Below, in pieces: positions 34,440 to 43,413 of a stretch of 64,000 nt of DNA. The notes under the pieces are model-generated. The model was given only the letters and a program-made list of their open reading frames with translations. It was not told the origin of the DNA and did no database searches. Source of the DNA: Betaproteobacteria bacterium (GTDB lineage Bacteria > Pseudomonadota > Gammaproteobacteria > Burkholderiales > UBA6910); contig JACPEG010000013.1 in the NCBI GenBank assembly GCA_016183615.1, positions 53,274-117,273 of the forward strand, in the 5' to 3' direction. The translations under genes were made by a program, and so were the position numbers. The number at the start of each line of letters is the position of its first letter. The first letter of the stretch is position 1.

Positions 34440-36257
34440 TCACGATCCCTCCAGCCACGCCTTGCGCCGCTCCAGCACCGCCCGCCCCGGATTCTCCCGG
34501 AACGCGAGGACGCAGGTATCGAGCTCCGGCGCTTTGAACACGAGGGTCGCGGCCATCAGCTCGTCGCGGCGGAAGAAGTGGAGCTGGGCGCTGTCGCCCG
34601 GCCGGTAGCGCCGCAGCAGCCGCTCCAGGTTCTTGGGGGTCACGCGGATCCCGTCCAGGGCCAGCAGCGTGTCGCCGGCCGCGAGTCCCGCGCCCCGGGC
34701 GGTCCCGCCATCCAGCACGTGGGTGAGCCTCAGGTCCCCGCCCCGGACGGCGGTGCGGGCCCCCAGGGTCGCGCGCCGGGCCAGGGCTGCGGCGCTCCGG
34801 GCGGAAGGCTTGCCGCCCTTGTCCTCCGCCGACTCGGCGGGGCGGACCCGGCAGGCCACCCCCACGCTCCTCAATAACTGCGGGAGCGGCAGGTCCCCGG
34901 TTCCCCGCAGCGCGTCGCTGAAAAATGCCGCCAGCCTGATCCCCGAAACCTCGGCGGCCACCCGCTCCACCTCGCCTTCCTCCAGGGGAATGCCGGGCTT
35001 GCCGTGGCGCTCCCACAGAGCCCGCATCACGTCGTCCAGGGAGCGCTTTCCGCCGCTGCGGCGCCGGATCATCAGGTCCAGCGCCAGCGCCACCAGCTCC
35101 CCCTTGGTGTAGTAGCTCACCAGGGCGTTGGGCGCGTTCTCGTCGGCGCGGTAGAACTTGATCCAGGCATCGAAGCTCGCTTCCTCCACTGTCTGCCGGT
35201 GGCGGCCGCCGGCCCGCAGCAATTTGGTGACGGTCTGCCCCAGCATTTCCAGATAGGCGGCGGGCGAAACGAGCCCGGAGCGCGCCAGCAGCAGGTCGCC
35301 GTAGTAGGAAGTCATGCCTTCGAACGCCCACAACTGGCGGGTGTAGTTTTCCCGGTCCAGATCGTGTGGCGCGAACACCCGGGGCCGGATGCGGGTGACG
35401 TTCCAGGTGTGGAAATACTCGTGGCTGCACAGGCGCAGGAAACTGCGGTAGCCCTCCGAGACCTTCTTTTCCCCCGGCGCCGGCAGGTCGTCGCGGCTCA
35501 GCAGCAGGGCGCAGGAGGCGCGGTGCTCGAGGCCGCCATGGCCCTCGTCCACCACGGTCGCGAGGAACAGGTAGCGCGCCATGGGCGCGGGCTCGCCGAA
35601 GAAGCGGATATGCGCCTCGCACAGGGTCTTCAGGTCCCGCTGCAGGCGCTCGGCGTCGGCCCGGTGGCGCCCGGTGATGACCAGGTCGTGGGGAACGCCG
35701 CAGGCGCGGAAGCTCGCCACGGCGAACTCTCCCATCTCCACCGGGTGATCGATCAGCTCCGCGTAATCCTTCGCCCGGTAGGCGCCGAAGCCCCAGGCCG
35801 CGGCGCCGGCCCGGGGGAGGGTCGTGGCCACCCGCCAGCGCTGGTAGCCGTCCCCCGCGGGAGGAAGGATTTCGACGGCGCAGGGGCGGTCCTCCCGCCC
35901 CGGCGCCCGCAGGAACACGCTGGTGCCGTTGAAAAAGCCGTGGGTGGTGTCGAGATGGGCGCCGCGCACCGCCGGATCGCCCGCGTACACCTCGCAGATG
36001 ACGGTGAGGGGCTTGCGCGCCGGCGCAGCGCGCCAGGTGTGCTTGTCGAGTTTTTCCAGCGCCACCGGCTTGCCGTCGCTTTCGCCGCGGACGGTGACGA
36101 TGTTGCGCGCGAATTCCCGGATCAGGTAGCTGCCGGGAATCCACGCCGGCAGGGCGAAGCGCTGCCCGGCGGGATCGGGATCGTCCACGGTGCAGGAGAC
36201 TTCGAACAGGTGGGCGGTGGGGTCCTTGGGATCGATGCGATAGCGGATCGGATTCAT
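34440..36257 (-). CDS. M61 family metallopeptidase with PDZ domain
   Basis: A 605-residue protein of the glycyl-aminopeptidase family. The zinc site is HEYFH at 279-283 with the third ligand Glu313 in LWAFEGMTSYYG; GHGGLEHR at 239-246 is the family motif binding the substrate N-terminus. Residues 1-180 form the beta-rich N-terminal domain (PAWIPGSYLIREFARNI), and about 505-590 form a PDZ domain (VLDGGTARGAGLAAGDTLLALDGI). No signal peptide is evident, so it is probably cytoplasmic. The ATG at 36255-36257 begins the conserved fold; longer frames are REP sequence. Its position between two RTX genes may be coincidental. Confidence 0.9.
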   Translation of the reverse strand: MNPIRYRIDPKDPTAHLFEVSCTVDDPDPAGQRFALPAWIPGSYLIREFARNIVTVRGESDGKPVALEKLDKHTWRAAPARKPLTVICEVYAGDPAVRGAHLDTTHGFFNGTSVFLRAPGREDRPCAVEILPPAGDGYQRWRVATTLPRAGAAAWGFGAYRAKDYAELIDHPVEMGEFAVASFRACGVPHDLVITGRHRADAERLQRDLKTLCEAHIRFFGEPAPMARYLFLATVVDEGHGGLEHRASCALLLSRDDLPAPGEKKVSEGYRSFLRLCSHEYFHTWNVTRIRPRVFAPHDLDRENYTRQLWAFEGMTSYYGDLLLARSGLVSPAAYLEMLGQTVTKLLRAGGRHRQTVEEASFDAWIKFYRADENAPNALVSYYTKGELVALALDLMIRRRSGGKRSLDDVMRALWERHGKPGIPLEEGEVERVAAEVSGIRLAAFFSDALRGTGDLPLPQLLRSVGVACRVRPAESAEDKGGKPSARSAAALARRATLGARTAVRGGDLRLTHVLDGGTARGAGLAAGDTLLALDGIRVTPKNLERLLRRYRPGDSAQLHFFRRDELMAATLVFKAPELDTCVLAFRENPGRAVLERRKAWLEGS

Positions 36258-36284
36258 GCGCGCATTGTATCCGCAAAAAAACCG

Positions 36285-36775
36285 GCCGGCGGAACCCGCG
36301 TTCGCGTTCCGTGGTCCGGCGGAACCCGCGTTGCGGTTCCGCCCTACGCGGTGAACATCGTCCCGACGGCCGGGCGCACGTAGGGTGCAACCGCGCAGCG
36401 GGTTGCACCAGGACAACCACGCGGCGGGTTGCACGCAACAACAACCGGCGGAACCCGCGTTGCGGTTCCGCCCTACGCGATGGACATCGCCCCGACGGCC
36501 GGGCGCACGTAGGGTGCAACCGCGAAGCGGGTTGCACCACCAACCGGCGGAACCCCAATGCGTGGTTCCACCCTACGCGATCGTTGGAGCCAAACCACCG
36601 GCGTGGGCCGGACCGGCGGAACCCACTGCGTGGTTCCGTCCTACATGGTTCCGCCCTTGCGATGGGCGGCGGGGCCAAACCACAGGCGTCGGCCGGGGCT
36701 TCGTAGGGCGGAACGGCGAAGCCGGTTCCGCCGTAGGGTGCAACCGCGAAGCCGGTTGCACCGGGACAACCCGGC
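36285..36775. repeat. REP cluster with mixed-type REPINs
   Basis: GGCGGAA-type and GGTGCAA-type hairpins alternate. Two copies of a roughly 130-base block (from about 36325 and 36456) each contain an inverted GGCGGAA element, a linker CCCGACGGCCGGGCGCAC, and a GGTGCAA element, for example 36380-36409. A GGTGGAA-like copy and three more elements follow to about 36770. No gene. Confidence 0.88.
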
Positions 36776-36804
36776 GTCCGTCAGCCCGATGCGCCGAGCC
36801 GCGT

Positions 36805-36810
36805 TATACT
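36805..36810 (+). promoter_or_regulatory. Candidate -10 element for the serralysin-type gene
   Basis: TATACT (five of six matches) lies 34 bases before the ATG in a short AT-rich patch just after the REP cluster. No good -35 is present. If used, it rules out the in-frame GTG at 36811 as start. Confidence 0.35.
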
Positions 36811-36843
36811 GTGATCGGCCGAACATTCCCCGCCATCTCCTCC

Positions 36844-39339
36844 ATGGCCACCCCCACCTCTCCCGGCGTCGTCACCGACGTTGCAATCAGCGGCAACATC
36901 GCCATCGACAGCCTGCTCGACGGGCCCGTGCAGGGCGGCCAGTTGCTGAATGGCACGAAATGGGGCGGGGACCTCGGCACCAGCGCGACCATTACCTACA
37001 GCTTTCAGTCGCCCGATTCCGCCTGGTCCACCGACGACGCCACGGGCTACGGATCGCCCTCCGGCACCGGCGAGCCTTGGAACCCCGGCCCGGCCCTGAC
37101 CGACGCCCAGAAGGCCGCCTTCGCTGCGGCCCTCAGCGCCTGGGCCGAGGTGGCGAACCTCACCTTCCAGGAGGTGACCGACAGCTCCACGGTGGCGGGC
37201 GACATCCGTTTCGGCTCCACCACCGAATCCGATTTCGCTCACGCCTACACGCCGGCGCCCACTGCCTACGCCGGAGACATCTGGATCGACGGCGCCAGCA
37301 GCACTTTCGACAGCCCCGCGCCGGGCAACTACGGCTACCACACCTTCATGCACGAGATCGGCCACGCGCTGGGCTTCGACCATCCCCACGACGGGCTCAG
37401 GGCGCCCACTTCCATCGATGCCCACCCGTTCACGATCATGAGCTACAAGCAGCGGGTCGGCGAATCGCTCGATGCCCCCGTCAATGCCAGTCTCTTTCCC
37501 CAGACCCCGATGCTCCACGACGTGTTGGCGATGCAATACCTCTACGGCGCCAACATGGAGACCCGCAAGTTCGACGACACCTACACCTGGGCGGTGGACG
37601 AGAAGATCTACATGACCATCTGGGACGCCGGCGGCAACGACACCATCGACTGGTCCAACCAGTCCTCCGCCGCGCTCATCAATTTGAATTCCGGGCAGTG
37701 GAGCTACATCGGGCCGCTGCGCTTCAACGGCCAGTCCCAGGTCAACCAGAACCTCACCATTGCCTATGGCGCAACGATCGAAAACGCGAAAGGCGGCTCC
37801 GGCAACGACACCCTGGTGGGCAACGCCGCCGACAACGATCTCGACGGCGGTCCCGGTTTCGACGTCGCCAGCTTCGAGACGGCCTCGGCCGCCGTGACCG
37901 TGAGCCTCATTTCCAATGCGGCGACCGGCGCCGGCAGCGACACCCTGGTAAGCGTCGAAGGCTTGATCGGCGGCCCCGGCAACGACACCCTCACCGGCAG
38001 CGACGGCGACAACAGCCTCGACGGCGGCGCCGGGGCCGACTCCCTCATCGGCGGGGCAGGCAACGACACCTACGGGATCGATGACCCGGGGGACGTCATT
38101 GTCGAAACCTCCGGCACCGACACGGTGCGCAGCACGATGAGCTTCACCCTCGCCCCCGCGCTGGAGCACCTCGTGTTGCTGGGAAGCGCCAGCCTCCAGG
38201 GCACCGGCAACGATCTCGCCAATACCATTACCGGAAACACCGCCGCCAACCTGCTGCGGGGCGCCGGGGGCAATGACACCCTCGCCGGCAGCTCCGGCAA
38301 CGACACCCTGGACGGCGGCGCCGGCAACGACCGCCTCGACGGCGGCACCGGCTTCGACCTGGCGAGCTTCGAAACCGCCTCTGCCGGCGTCACCGTGAGC
38401 CTCATTTCCAACACGGCCACCGGCGCCGGCAGCGACACCCTGGTGGGCATCGAGGGGGTGATCGGCGGCCTTGGTCCCGACACCCTGATCGGCGCGGGTG
38501 GCGGCGACCGGCTGCTGGGCGGTCCGGGAAACGACAGCATCCTGGGCGGGGCCGGCGGCGACACCCTGTATGGCCAGGACGGCAGCGACACCCTTCGGGG
38601 CGGCGACGGCAACGATGATTCCCGCGGCCAGGCGGGCGACGACCTGCTCTACGGGGACGCGGGCAACGACACGCTGCGCGGCGCCGGAGGCAACGACGAG
38701 AGCCGCGGCCAGGCAGGCGACGACCTGCTCTACGGGGGCGCGGGCAACGATACGCTGCGCGGGGCCGGTGGCAACGACGAGGCCCACGGCGCCGGGGGCG
38801 ATGACGTGCTCTATGGAGGAGCCTTCAACGACACCCTGTTCGGCGGCGCGGGCAACGATGTCCTGCGCGGAGCGGGCAATGACGACTCCATTCAGGGGGG
38901 CGAGGCGGACGACGTGCTCTACGGCGGAGCGGGCAACGACGTGCTCGACGGGGGCGAAGGCAATGACACCCTGTTCGGCAGCGACGGCGCCGACCTGTTC
39001 CGCTACGCCGCGGCCGCTCCGGGCACCGGCGATCTCTCCCCGGGCGGGGCGGACGTGATCGTGGCGGACGTGCTCGATGTCCTCGATTTCACGCCGGGCG
39101 TGGAGGCCGGGCTCATGCTGGGCGGCGTCAGTCTCGCCGCCCTCGGCGCCGATGCCGGTGTGGGCGCCGCGCTGGCGGCCGGCAGCGACAACATTGCATT
39201 CGTTTCCGGCAGCCTGCTGATCGATCTGAACGGCGACGGGATTTTCGATCCGGGAGCGGATTTCCGGATCGACGTGAGCGGCAGCGTCATCGGCGCCGTG
39301 AGCTACAATGCGGCAGCCGATTGGTTTAGCTTTGCGTAA
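36844..39339 (+). CDS. Serralysin-type RTX metalloprotease (M10B)
   Basis: An 831-residue secreted protease. The zinc site HEIGHALGFDH is at 170-180, followed by Pro, and the Met-turn is IMSYKQ at 198-203. The RTX region starts near 318 (GGSGNDTLVGNAADNDLDGG) with classical nonapeptides and two near-copies of a FDLASFETASAGVTVSLISN block at about 340 and 513. The last 110 residues resemble the end of the 29556-33329 protein, suggesting the same type I exporter, whose genes are not in the window. It is longer than typical serralysins (about 480), owing to extra RTX modules. No usual ribosome binding site precedes the ATG. Confidence 0.9.
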   Translation: MATPTSPGVVTDVAISGNIAIDSLLDGPVQGGQLLNGTKWGGDLGTSATITYSFQSPDSAWSTDDATGYGSPSGTGEPWNPGPALTDAQKAAFAAALSAWAEVANLTFQEVTDSSTVAGDIRFGSTTESDFAHAYTPAPTAYAGDIWIDGASSTFDSPAPGNYGYHTFMHEIGHALGFDHPHDGLRAPTSIDAHPFTIMSYKQRVGESLDAPVNASLFPQTPMLHDVLAMQYLYGANMETRKFDDTYTWAVDEKIYMTIWDAGGNDTIDWSNQSSAALINLNSGQWSYIGPLRFNGQSQVNQNLTIAYGATIENAKGGSGNDTLVGNAADNDLDGGPGFDVASFETASAAVTVSLISNAATGAGSDTLVSVEGLIGGPGNDTLTGSDGDNSLDGGAGADSLIGGAGNDTYGIDDPGDVIVETSGTDTVRSTMSFTLAPALEHLVLLGSASLQGTGNDLANTITGNTAANLLRGAGGNDTLAGSSGNDTLDGGAGNDRLDGGTGFDLASFETASAGVTVSLISNTATGAGSDTLVGIEGVIGGLGPDTLIGAGGGDRLLGGPGNDSILGGAGGDTLYGQDGSDTLRGGDGNDDSRGQAGDDLLYGDAGNDTLRGAGGNDESRGQAGDDLLYGGAGNDTLRGAGGNDEAHGAGGDDVLYGGAFNDTLFGGAGNDVLRGAGNDDSIQGGEADDVLYGGAGNDVLDGGEGNDTLFGSDGADLFRYAAAAPGTGDLSPGGADVIVADVLDVLDFTPGVEAGLMLGGVSLAALGADAGVGAALAAGSDNIAFVSGSLLIDLNGDGIFDPGADFRIDVSGSVIGAVSYNAAADWFSFA

Positions 39340-39344
39340 TGATT

Positions 39345-39715
39345 CGACCGGCGGAACGGGCGTTGCCCTTCCGCCCTACGGTGGGATGAATCCGAAACGG
39401 TGAAATGGTCGTAGGGCGGAACCGCGCAGCGGGTTCCGCCGGTGCACGGAACCGCGAAACGGGTTCCACCAAATCGATTGACCGGCGCAACCGGCGTTGC
39501 CGTTGCGCCCGACGATGACCGCATGGACCATGCCCTGCGACCGGCGGAACGGGCGTTGCCCTTCCGCCCTACGATGACCGATGGATGCCGTAGGGCGGAA
39601 CCGCGCAGCGGGTTCCGCCGGTCCACGGAACCGCGCATTGGGTTCCGCCGGTCCACGGAACCGCGCAGCGGGTTCCGCCGGTGCACGGAACCGCGAAACG
39701 GGTTCCGCCAGATAT
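39345..39715. repeat. REP and REPIN cluster
   Basis: Starts with an inverted pair (39350-39440) around the linker GGATGAATCCGAAACGG, a dispersed copy of the REPIN flanking the RAYT gene. A GGCGCAA element and further GGCGGAA elements follow, then four tandem partial hairpins near 39600-39710, each beginning with a CACGGAACCGCG arm. Confidence 0.88.
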
Positions 39716-39716
39716 T

Positions 39717-39722
39717 GGGGAG
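39717..39722 (+). promoter_or_regulatory. Ribosome binding site deciding a TTG start
   Basis: GGGGAG lies six bases before the TTG at 39729. The frame is open further upstream, but those codons are REP sequence, so this site settles the start. Confidence 0.6.
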
Positions 39723-39728
39723 ATAAGT

Positions 39729-41390
39729 TTGAACCACGCCAACGCCGCGATCTATTACGAGCCGGAAGGCTACACGACCACGGGCCCGAAGCTCATGGGA
39801 CGGCAGGCCGCCGGGGAGGGCTTCCTGCGGGGATTCATCCGGCATGCCCGGCTCGAGGCGTTTTTCTGCTACGCGGCGCGGCGCTCCGCGCTGCAATCCT
39901 TCACCCGCGCCTGCGAGGAAAACTCGCCCGCGCCGCGGCCGGTGAAATGGATTCCGTACCAGCGGCTGGAGCAGCTCGCGGAGCCGGGCACCCTGTATCT
40001 TCCCGGTCCCGGACTTGGCGGCTTCGCCTGGCGCCGGCGCCGCGTCGGCGCCGCCCGCTACAGCCTGTGCGGGGTGACTCACACCACCGCCTCCCACACC
40101 GCCATGGACGCGATCGCCGAAATGCTGACCTCGCCCGTCGAGCCCTGGGACGCGCTGATCTGCACCTCCCAGGTGGTGCTGGAATCGGTGCGCCGGCTAC
40201 TGGATCTGGAAGCGGAATTTCTCAGGGAGCGCCTCAAGGCGCAGGCCTTTCCGCGCCCCACCCTTTCCCTCATTCCCCTGGGCGCGGACTGCGAGGCACT
40301 GGCGCCGCGCGAGGCCGCCCGCGGCGCATGGCGTCAGCGCCTCGGGATCGGGCCCGACGACGTGGTGTTCCTGTTCCTGGGGCGGTTGAGCTTCCACGCC
40401 AAGGCCAACCCCCTGCCCATGTACCTCGCCCTCGAGGCTGCCGCCGCCCGCACCCGCGCCAGGCTGCACCTGATCCAGGCCGGGTGGTTTGCCAACGAGT
40501 TCGTCGAGGGCCAGTTCCGGGACGGCGCGCGCCAGTTCTGTCCCTCGGTCAACGCGATCTTCCTCGACGGCCGCGACCCGGAAGTGCGGCGCGACATCTG
40601 GCAGGCTGCCGACGTGTTCACCTCGCTGGTGGACAACATCCAGGAAACCTTCGGCCTCACTCCCGTGGAAGCCATGTCCGCCGCGCTGCCCGGCGTGGTG
40701 AGCGACTGGGACGGCTACCGCGGCACCGTGCGCGAGGGCATTGATGGCTTCCGCATTCCGACCTGCATGGCGCCGGCGCCCCTCGGCGCCGATCTCGCGG
40801 CTTTGCATGAGGACGGACGGGCAACCTACGACCACTACATCGGGCACGCCAGCCAGTTCATCAGCGTGGACGTGGCGTCCTGCGCCGAGGCCTACGCCCG
40901 GCTCGCCAACGACCCGGATCTGCGCAGGAAAATGGGGGCCGCGGCCCGTGAGCGGGCGCTCGCCGAGTTCGACTGGCCGGTGGTGATCGCCCGTTACCAG
41001 GCCCTGTGGCACGAGCTTGCGGAAAAGCGCCGCGGCGCTACGCCGTCTGCCCCCGCCCGCCCGGGACTCGCCAACCCGCGGCGCACCGACCCGTTCTGGC
41101 TGTTCTCCGGCTATCCTTCGACGATCCTGGGACCAGGCCACAGGCTCGCCCTGAGCCCGGAGGCGAGCCGGGAGCGGGTAGAGCTGCTGCGCGCTCTGCC
41201 GATGATGGAGTACGCCCGCCCGATTCTCCCGGGAGAAGAGCTGTGCGCGCTGATCCTGAACTGGGTCGCGCAGCAGCCCGGGTCCACGCTGGCCAAGCTG
41301 CTGGAGAGCCTCCCGCCCGCCCAGCATGGGGCGGCGATGCGCGCCGTAATGTGGCTCGGCAAGGTGGACGTGCTGCGGATCAGCGCCTGA
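39729..41390 (+). CDS. GT4-like glycosyltransferase with C-terminal extension
   Basis: A 553-residue protein. The GT-B core includes CGVTHTTASHTAMD, DALICTSQVVLESV, FLFLGRLSFHAKANPLPMY and the donor site QETFGLTPVEAMSAALPGVV with the EX7E pair. Residues about 440-553 form an extension (DPFWLFSGYPSTILGPGHRL, EELCALILNWVAQQPGSTL) with no recognised family. The start is TTG with a GGGGAG site. It lies alone between REP clusters, so its link to the glycan operons is by function only. Sugar unknown. Confidence 0.8.
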   Translation: MNHANAAIYYEPEGYTTTGPKLMGRQAAGEGFLRGFIRHARLEAFFCYAARRSALQSFTRACEENSPAPRPVKWIPYQRLEQLAEPGTLYLPGPGLGGFAWRRRRVGAARYSLCGVTHTTASHTAMDAIAEMLTSPVEPWDALICTSQVVLESVRRLLDLEAEFLRERLKAQAFPRPTLSLIPLGADCEALAPREAARGAWRQRLGIGPDDVVFLFLGRLSFHAKANPLPMYLALEAAAARTRARLHLIQAGWFANEFVEGQFRDGARQFCPSVNAIFLDGRDPEVRRDIWQAADVFTSLVDNIQETFGLTPVEAMSAALPGVVSDWDGYRGTVREGIDGFRIPTCMAPAPLGADLAALHEDGRATYDHYIGHASQFISVDVASCAEAYARLANDPDLRRKMGAAARERALAEFDWPVVIARYQALWHELAEKRRGATPSAPARPGLANPRRTDPFWLFSGYPSTILGPGHRLALSPEASRERVELLRALPMMEYARPILPGEELCALILNWVAQQPGSTLAKLLESLPPAQHGAAMRAVMWLGKVDVLRISA

Positions 41391-41397
41391 CCCGCCT

Positions 41398-41815
41398 CGT
41401 AGGGCGGAACCGCAACGCGGGTTCCGCCGATTGTTTTTGCGTCCGACCCGGTGCGGATGATTTGGTGCAACCCGCTGCGCGGTTGCACCCTACGGCCCCC
41501 GGCGTGCGGCGGAACCGGCTTCGCCGTTCCGCCCTACCCGTTGCGCATCCGCATGGGGTGGAACCGCAGCGTGGGTTCCGCCGATTTTTTCGGCGCAGTC
41601 CGATGCGCGGTTGTCGTGGTGCAACCCGCTCCGCGGTTGCACCCTACGTTCACGCGCGCATGCCGACGGATTGGCCGCTCACCGCGTAGGGCGGAACGGC
41701 GAAGCCGGTTCCGCCGGTCCACGGAACCGCAACGCCGGTTCCGCCGGTTGTTTTTGCGTCCAATCCACCGCGGATGATTTGGTGCAACCCGCTGCGCGGT
41801 TGCACCCTACGGGCG
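41398..41815. repeat. REP cluster left of the halogenase operon
   Basis: At least six hairpins of the GGCGGAA and GGTGCAA types. A block GTTTTTGCGTCC...GCGGATGATTTGGTGCAA occurs at about 41434 and again at about 41751. The segment 41508-41723 is closely related to 52168-52388 on the other side of the operon. The last hairpin's foot supplies the TAG stop of the DUF3179-methyltransferase gene. Confidence 0.88.
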
Positions 41816-43348
41816 CCGCACCAGGCGGAACGCGACGCCGGATGGCGTCCCCTCGCCCGCCTCCGCCGGGAGCGGTACCGACCGCGCTTTCACGAGCTCG
41901 AAAGTCGATTCGAACAACTGCCGGACATTGCGTATGCGCTCCCGCAGTTGTTCCGGCGGCACCGGCATCAGCAGCAGGAATCGGGCCCCCGGCGCGGCGG
42001 CCGCGGCGATGTTGGCGGCGTAGGCCGCCCGCGCGCCGGGATCCAGCCGGTGCAGGTAGCCGTGATCCAGCACCGCGTCGAACCGCCGGTCGAAGGCCAC
42101 GGGCCGGCGCAGGTCCGCCACCCGGAACCTGAGCCGCCGCAGCCCGCGGAAACAGGTCCGCGCGCGCTCGATGTTCCCGGGCTCGGGATCGACGCCGACC
42201 ACCTTCAGTCCCATCTCCGCCAGCCACGCCGCGATCATCCCGTCGCCGCAACCCACGGCAAGCAGTTTCGTGTCCCGGGGCCACCATCGCGACCTGATCG
42301 CCTGGCGCACCGGGGCCGGGTAGGCGCTGCCGGTCCATCCGTCCCGGTCCGCAGCCGCCCCGGCGTCCGCGGCGTGGCCATATATCTCCGTTTCGGGGTG
42401 GAACGCCGCCCAGATGTAGAACTCCTCGACCCCCGAGTGCACATAGCGCAATTGGCGGCCCTGCAGCGGTCCGGAACCGGCGACGCCGGAAATTTCCCAG
42501 CGGCTGCCGGTTTCCTCGTCCACCACCGACTCGCCCTCGCTGCGGAAGGTGAGAGTGCGCCCGTCCAGCTGGCGGCGGTAGGCGCTGGCCATCCAGGTGC
42601 CGGGGCGCCAGAAGACAGCGATGTCCTCTCCCCCGAGGGTATCGTTGAGAACGCGGCCGGCTCCCGCCAGCGCCGCCAGGGGGTAGCAGCGGGCGGCGGC
42701 GCCGGCGAGCACGCCCAGCACCAGCTCGTAATGGGGGAGGCGCAGGTCGGCATGCTGCAGCATCCCGCGCATGTCCGGCCCCACCATCGGGCTGCCCGGC
42801 ACATGGCCCGCGCCGTGGCCCTCGCGGGATTCTCCCTCGCCGTCGGGCACCAGGGTGTCCGGGCGCAGCTCCATCCATTCTGCCCACGTGCTCTGGAGCG
42901 CCGGCAGGCGCTCCATGACCCGCCCTTCCATCGCCCCTTCGAATGCCGCCCCCGTCACGCCGCTCCACAGGCTCCCGGTTTCGTAATCCTTCAGCATGAT
43001 GGTGCCGTTGTACAGGCCCTCGAGCCGGAAGGTGTGGCGGCGCCCCTCGATGACCGGGTCGAAGGCCGCAGCGCTGCTGCACACCTCGCACAGCGCAACC
43101 AGCGCCGCCCTGCCGTTCAGCACCAGGTTGGCGACGTGATGGTTCTTCATGATCCACCACGGCAGCGCCCACGAGCCGCCGTCGAATTCCAGGCCGATGA
43201 CCGGGTCGTCGGGACGCATGTGCAGCGCCTCCCGCGCGCTCACCCAGCGCGGATCCGCGAGCGGGTAGCACCAGTGGTGCAGGGGATCGCCATGCTCGTC
43301 GGTGTGGCGCAGCATCTGTGCGCCCGGGGCATACACCGCGTGCTTCAT
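41807..43348 (-). CDS. DUF3179 domain fused to a SAM-dependent methyltransferase
   Basis: A 513-residue protein. Residues about 45-325 match DUF3179: VIGLEFDGGSWALPWWIM, CEVCSSAAAFDP (positions 87-98, in place of the usual CPLCGT), YNGTIMLKDYETGSLWS, and the second half LNDTLGGEDIAVFW, DEETGSRWEISG, FYIWAAFHPETE. DUF3179 has no known activity. Residues about 345-510 are a class I methyltransferase with LLAVGCGDGMIAAWLAEMGL at 362-381 and GVDPEP. It is last in the halogenase operon, separated from the acyltransferase by a REP. The ATG at 43346-43348 begins the DUF3179 fold. The stop is a REP-derived TAG. The substrate is unknown. Confidence 0.85.
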   Translation of the reverse strand: MKHAVYAPGAQMLRHTDEHGDPLHHWCYPLADPRWVSAREALHMRPDDPVIGLEFDGGSWALPWWIMKNHHVANLVLNGRAALVALCEVCSSAAAFDPVIEGRRHTFRLEGLYNGTIMLKDYETGSLWSGVTGAAFEGAMEGRVMERLPALQSTWAEWMELRPDTLVPDGEGESREGHGAGHVPGSPMVGPDMRGMLQHADLRLPHYELVLGVLAGAAARCYPLAALAGAGRVLNDTLGGEDIAVFWRPGTWMASAYRRQLDGRTLTFRSEGESVVDEETGSRWEISGVAGSGPLQGRQLRYVHSGVEEFYIWAAFHPETEIYGHAADAGAAADRDGWTGSAYPAPVRQAIRSRWWPRDTKLLAVGCGDGMIAAWLAEMGLKVVGVDPEPGNIERARTCFRGLRRLRFRVADLRRPVAFDRRFDAVLDHGYLHRLDPGARAAYAANIAAAAAPGARFLLLMPVPPEQLRERIRNVRQLFESTFELVKARSVPLPAEAGEGTPSGVAFRLVRRP

Positions 43349-43362
43349 GGCGCCGCGATCGC

Positions 43363-43392
43363 GTAGGGCGGAACGGCGAAGCCGGTTCCGCC
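43363..43392. repeat. Single REP inside the halogenase operon
   Basis: A GTAG-footed GGCGGAA hairpin with inner stem CGGC/GCCG in the 65-base gap between the acyltransferase and DUF3179-methyltransferase genes. As RNA it may protect or attenuate the upstream message. Confidence 0.85.
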
Positions 43393-43413
43393 GGTCCACT
43401 CCCGGGGCGGGGC

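Noticed and set aside
34255..36678. An 807-codon minus-strand frame over the M61 peptidase region
   Set aside because: REP-derived ends plus an off-frame reading of the peptidase gene; the HEYFH zinc site is only in the 34440-36257 frame.
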